This document shows, one piece after another, positions 62,805 through 64,000 of a stretch of DNA of 64,000 bases. Every line of letters starts with the position of its first letter. Position 1 is the first letter of the stretch. The notes below the pieces were generated by a model that was not told the origin of the DNA, made no database searches, and worked only from the letters and a program-made list of their open reading frames with translations. Made by a program: the position numbers and the translations under genes. The stretch comes from JAOUEA01 sp963762075. Lineage in GTDB: Bacteria; Actinomycetota; UBA4738; HRBIN12. The DNA is taken from NCBI GenBank assembly GCA_963762075.1, contig CAVXJC010000004.1, positions 124,001-188,000 of the forward strand, in the 5' to 3' direction.

Positions 62805-64000
62805 ATGGCGCAAGATGGTGCGGGAGGGCGTGACGTACTCCCCAAGCCCGACCGACCCCATGAGGGGCTCATCACCTACGACGCGAAGGATCCCGACACG
62901 TCCTTCCCGCCGATCGAACCGCTCCGGCCGCCGGACGGAGCTCCCAACGTCCTGATCGTCCTGATCGACGACGTCGGCTTCGGGGCCTCGAGCGCGTTCG
63001 GTGGACCCTGCAACACGCCGATCGCCGAGCGGCTGGCCGCCAACGGGCTCAAGTTCAACCGCTTCCATACGACCGCGCTTTGCTCGCCGACCCGCTCCGC
63101 ATTGCTCACGGGCCGTAACCACCACGCCGTCGGCATGGGCGGCGATCACGGAGATCGCGACCTCGGCCCCCGGCTACAACTCGATCTGGCCCAACACCGC
63201 GGCCCCGCTCGCGGAGATCTTGAAGCTGAACGGCTACTCCACCGCGCAGCTCGGGAAGTGCCACGAGGTCCCCGTGTGGGAGACCAGCCCGATGGGACCG
63301 TACCGCCAGTGGCCGACCGGCAAGGGGTTCGAGTACTTCTTCGGGTTCATCGGCGGCGAGGCCCATCAGTACTACCCAGCGATCTACGAGGGCACGATGC
63401 CGATCGAGCCCGAGACGACGCCCGAAGAGGGCTACCACTTCATGATCGACATGACCGATCGCGCCATCGGATGGGTCCGCCAGCAGAAGTCCCTGATGCC
63501 CGACAAGCCGTTCTTCATGTACTTCGCCCCGGGGGCGACCCACGCGCCCCACCACGTCCCCAAGGAATGGGCGGACAGGTACGCGGGGAAGTTCGACGAC
63601 GGGTGGGATGCCGAGCGGGAGCGCATCTTCGCTCGACAGAAGGAACTCGGGGTGATCCCGGCCGACGCGGAGCTCACCCCCCGGCATGACGAGATCCCTG
63701 CCTGGGACGACATGCCCGAGGACCTGAAGCCGGTGCTCCGGCGGCAGATGGAGGTCTACGCCGGGTTCATGGAGTTCACGGACCACCACGTCGGGCGGCT
63801 GCTCGACGCTCTCGACGACCTCGAGATCGCAGATGACACGTTGGTGTACTACATCATCGGAGACAACGGGGCCTCGGCCGAGGGCACCCTGAACGGCACA
63901 TACAACGAGATGATCAACTTCAACGGCGCCGCCGCGATCGAGACGCCCGAGTTCATGATGGAGCGCATCGATGACTTCGGGGGTCCGGACTCGTACAACC
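62805..64000 (+). CDS. Second arylsulfatase, frameshifted and cut by the window end
   Basis: From ATG 62805 (GAAGGGA ten bases upstream; 62787 is also possible) the product has VLIVLIDDVGFGASSAFGG with Asp55/Asp56 and the active-site Cys93 in ALCSPTRSALLTGRNHH (C-x-P-x-R). Near 63137 one extra base breaks the frame; the next frame continues with EIATSAPGYNSIWPNTAAPLA, LGKCHEVPVWETSPMGPYRQW, KPFFMYFAPGATHAPHHVP and IIGDNGASAEGTLNGT up to the right edge. It is of the long bacterial arylsulfatase type and distinct from its neighbour. No formylglycine-generating enzyme gene is in the window. Confidence 0.85.

Overview
The window is GC-rich, densely coded DNA that looks like an actinomycetote (Actinobacteria) chromosome. 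Pointers are the bacterial type-A RNase P RNA, a group-2 truncated haemoglobin, SURF1, a zinc-ribbon protein next to an RNase HI, many LuxR-type regulators, and many genes whose start codon lies only 7-10 bases after a TANNNT -10 box, which implies leaderless mRNAs. I cannot place it below phylum. All calls are by eye from sequence and translations; no database search was run.

About 1-24.7 kb is mostly housekeeping. It starts with a partial sulfurtransferase, a MIP18/SufT-like Fe-S protein, and a NarL-type response regulator with a histidine kinase that carries a degenerate receiver. A lipoate cluster follows: gcvT, lpd, E1 alpha and beta, a lipoyl E2, lipB, a second E1 alpha/beta pair and, after a PAS/GAF kinase and an AI-2E permease, lipA. 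One E2 and one E3 are present for two E1 pairs. Then come rnpB (3' end touching lipA), a lipoprotein, RNase HI, a zinc-ribbon protein, a Flp-type pilin, an SDR, SURF1, a truncated haemoglobin and a methyltransferase.

About 24.7-43 kb is mixed. It holds two paralogous membrane proteins with Pro/Asp- or Pro/Ser-rich repeat tails, a PadR operon with a likely operator, an M19 dipeptidase, a decayed PD40/peptide-binding pseudogene, a long-form dCTP deaminase, a hydrolase, an RTX-like protein, DinB, a two-domain GNAT, VOC proteins, a ferritin-like protein, two tiny envelope proteins, an S9 peptidase and a flippase-like membrane protein with a kinase-like domain.

About 43-64 kb is the most interesting part. 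Two MalT-type LuxR ATPases sit in a set of genes for stress, transport, glycan, polyphosphate and sulfate-ester functions. Between these genes, and usually close to 90 bases before a start codon, lies a recurring 17-base inverted repeat, TCATCC-N5-GGATGA. Its half-site matches the known MalT box (GGATGA). Both regulator promoters instead share the 16-mer GTTTCACCCGGGTGAG, and one also has a tandem 28-bp repeat carrying GGGGATGAGG. I infer a local regulon controlled by one or both MalT-like proteins.

Several genes carry single-base frameshifts, often in short homopolymers: the second E1 alpha, the PAS kinase, one repeat protein, the potassium channel, the second MalT regulator, the GH15 enzyme and both sulfatases. 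Uncorrected sequencing or assembly errors are as likely as real decay, except for the PD40/peptide-binding gene, which also has in-frame stops.
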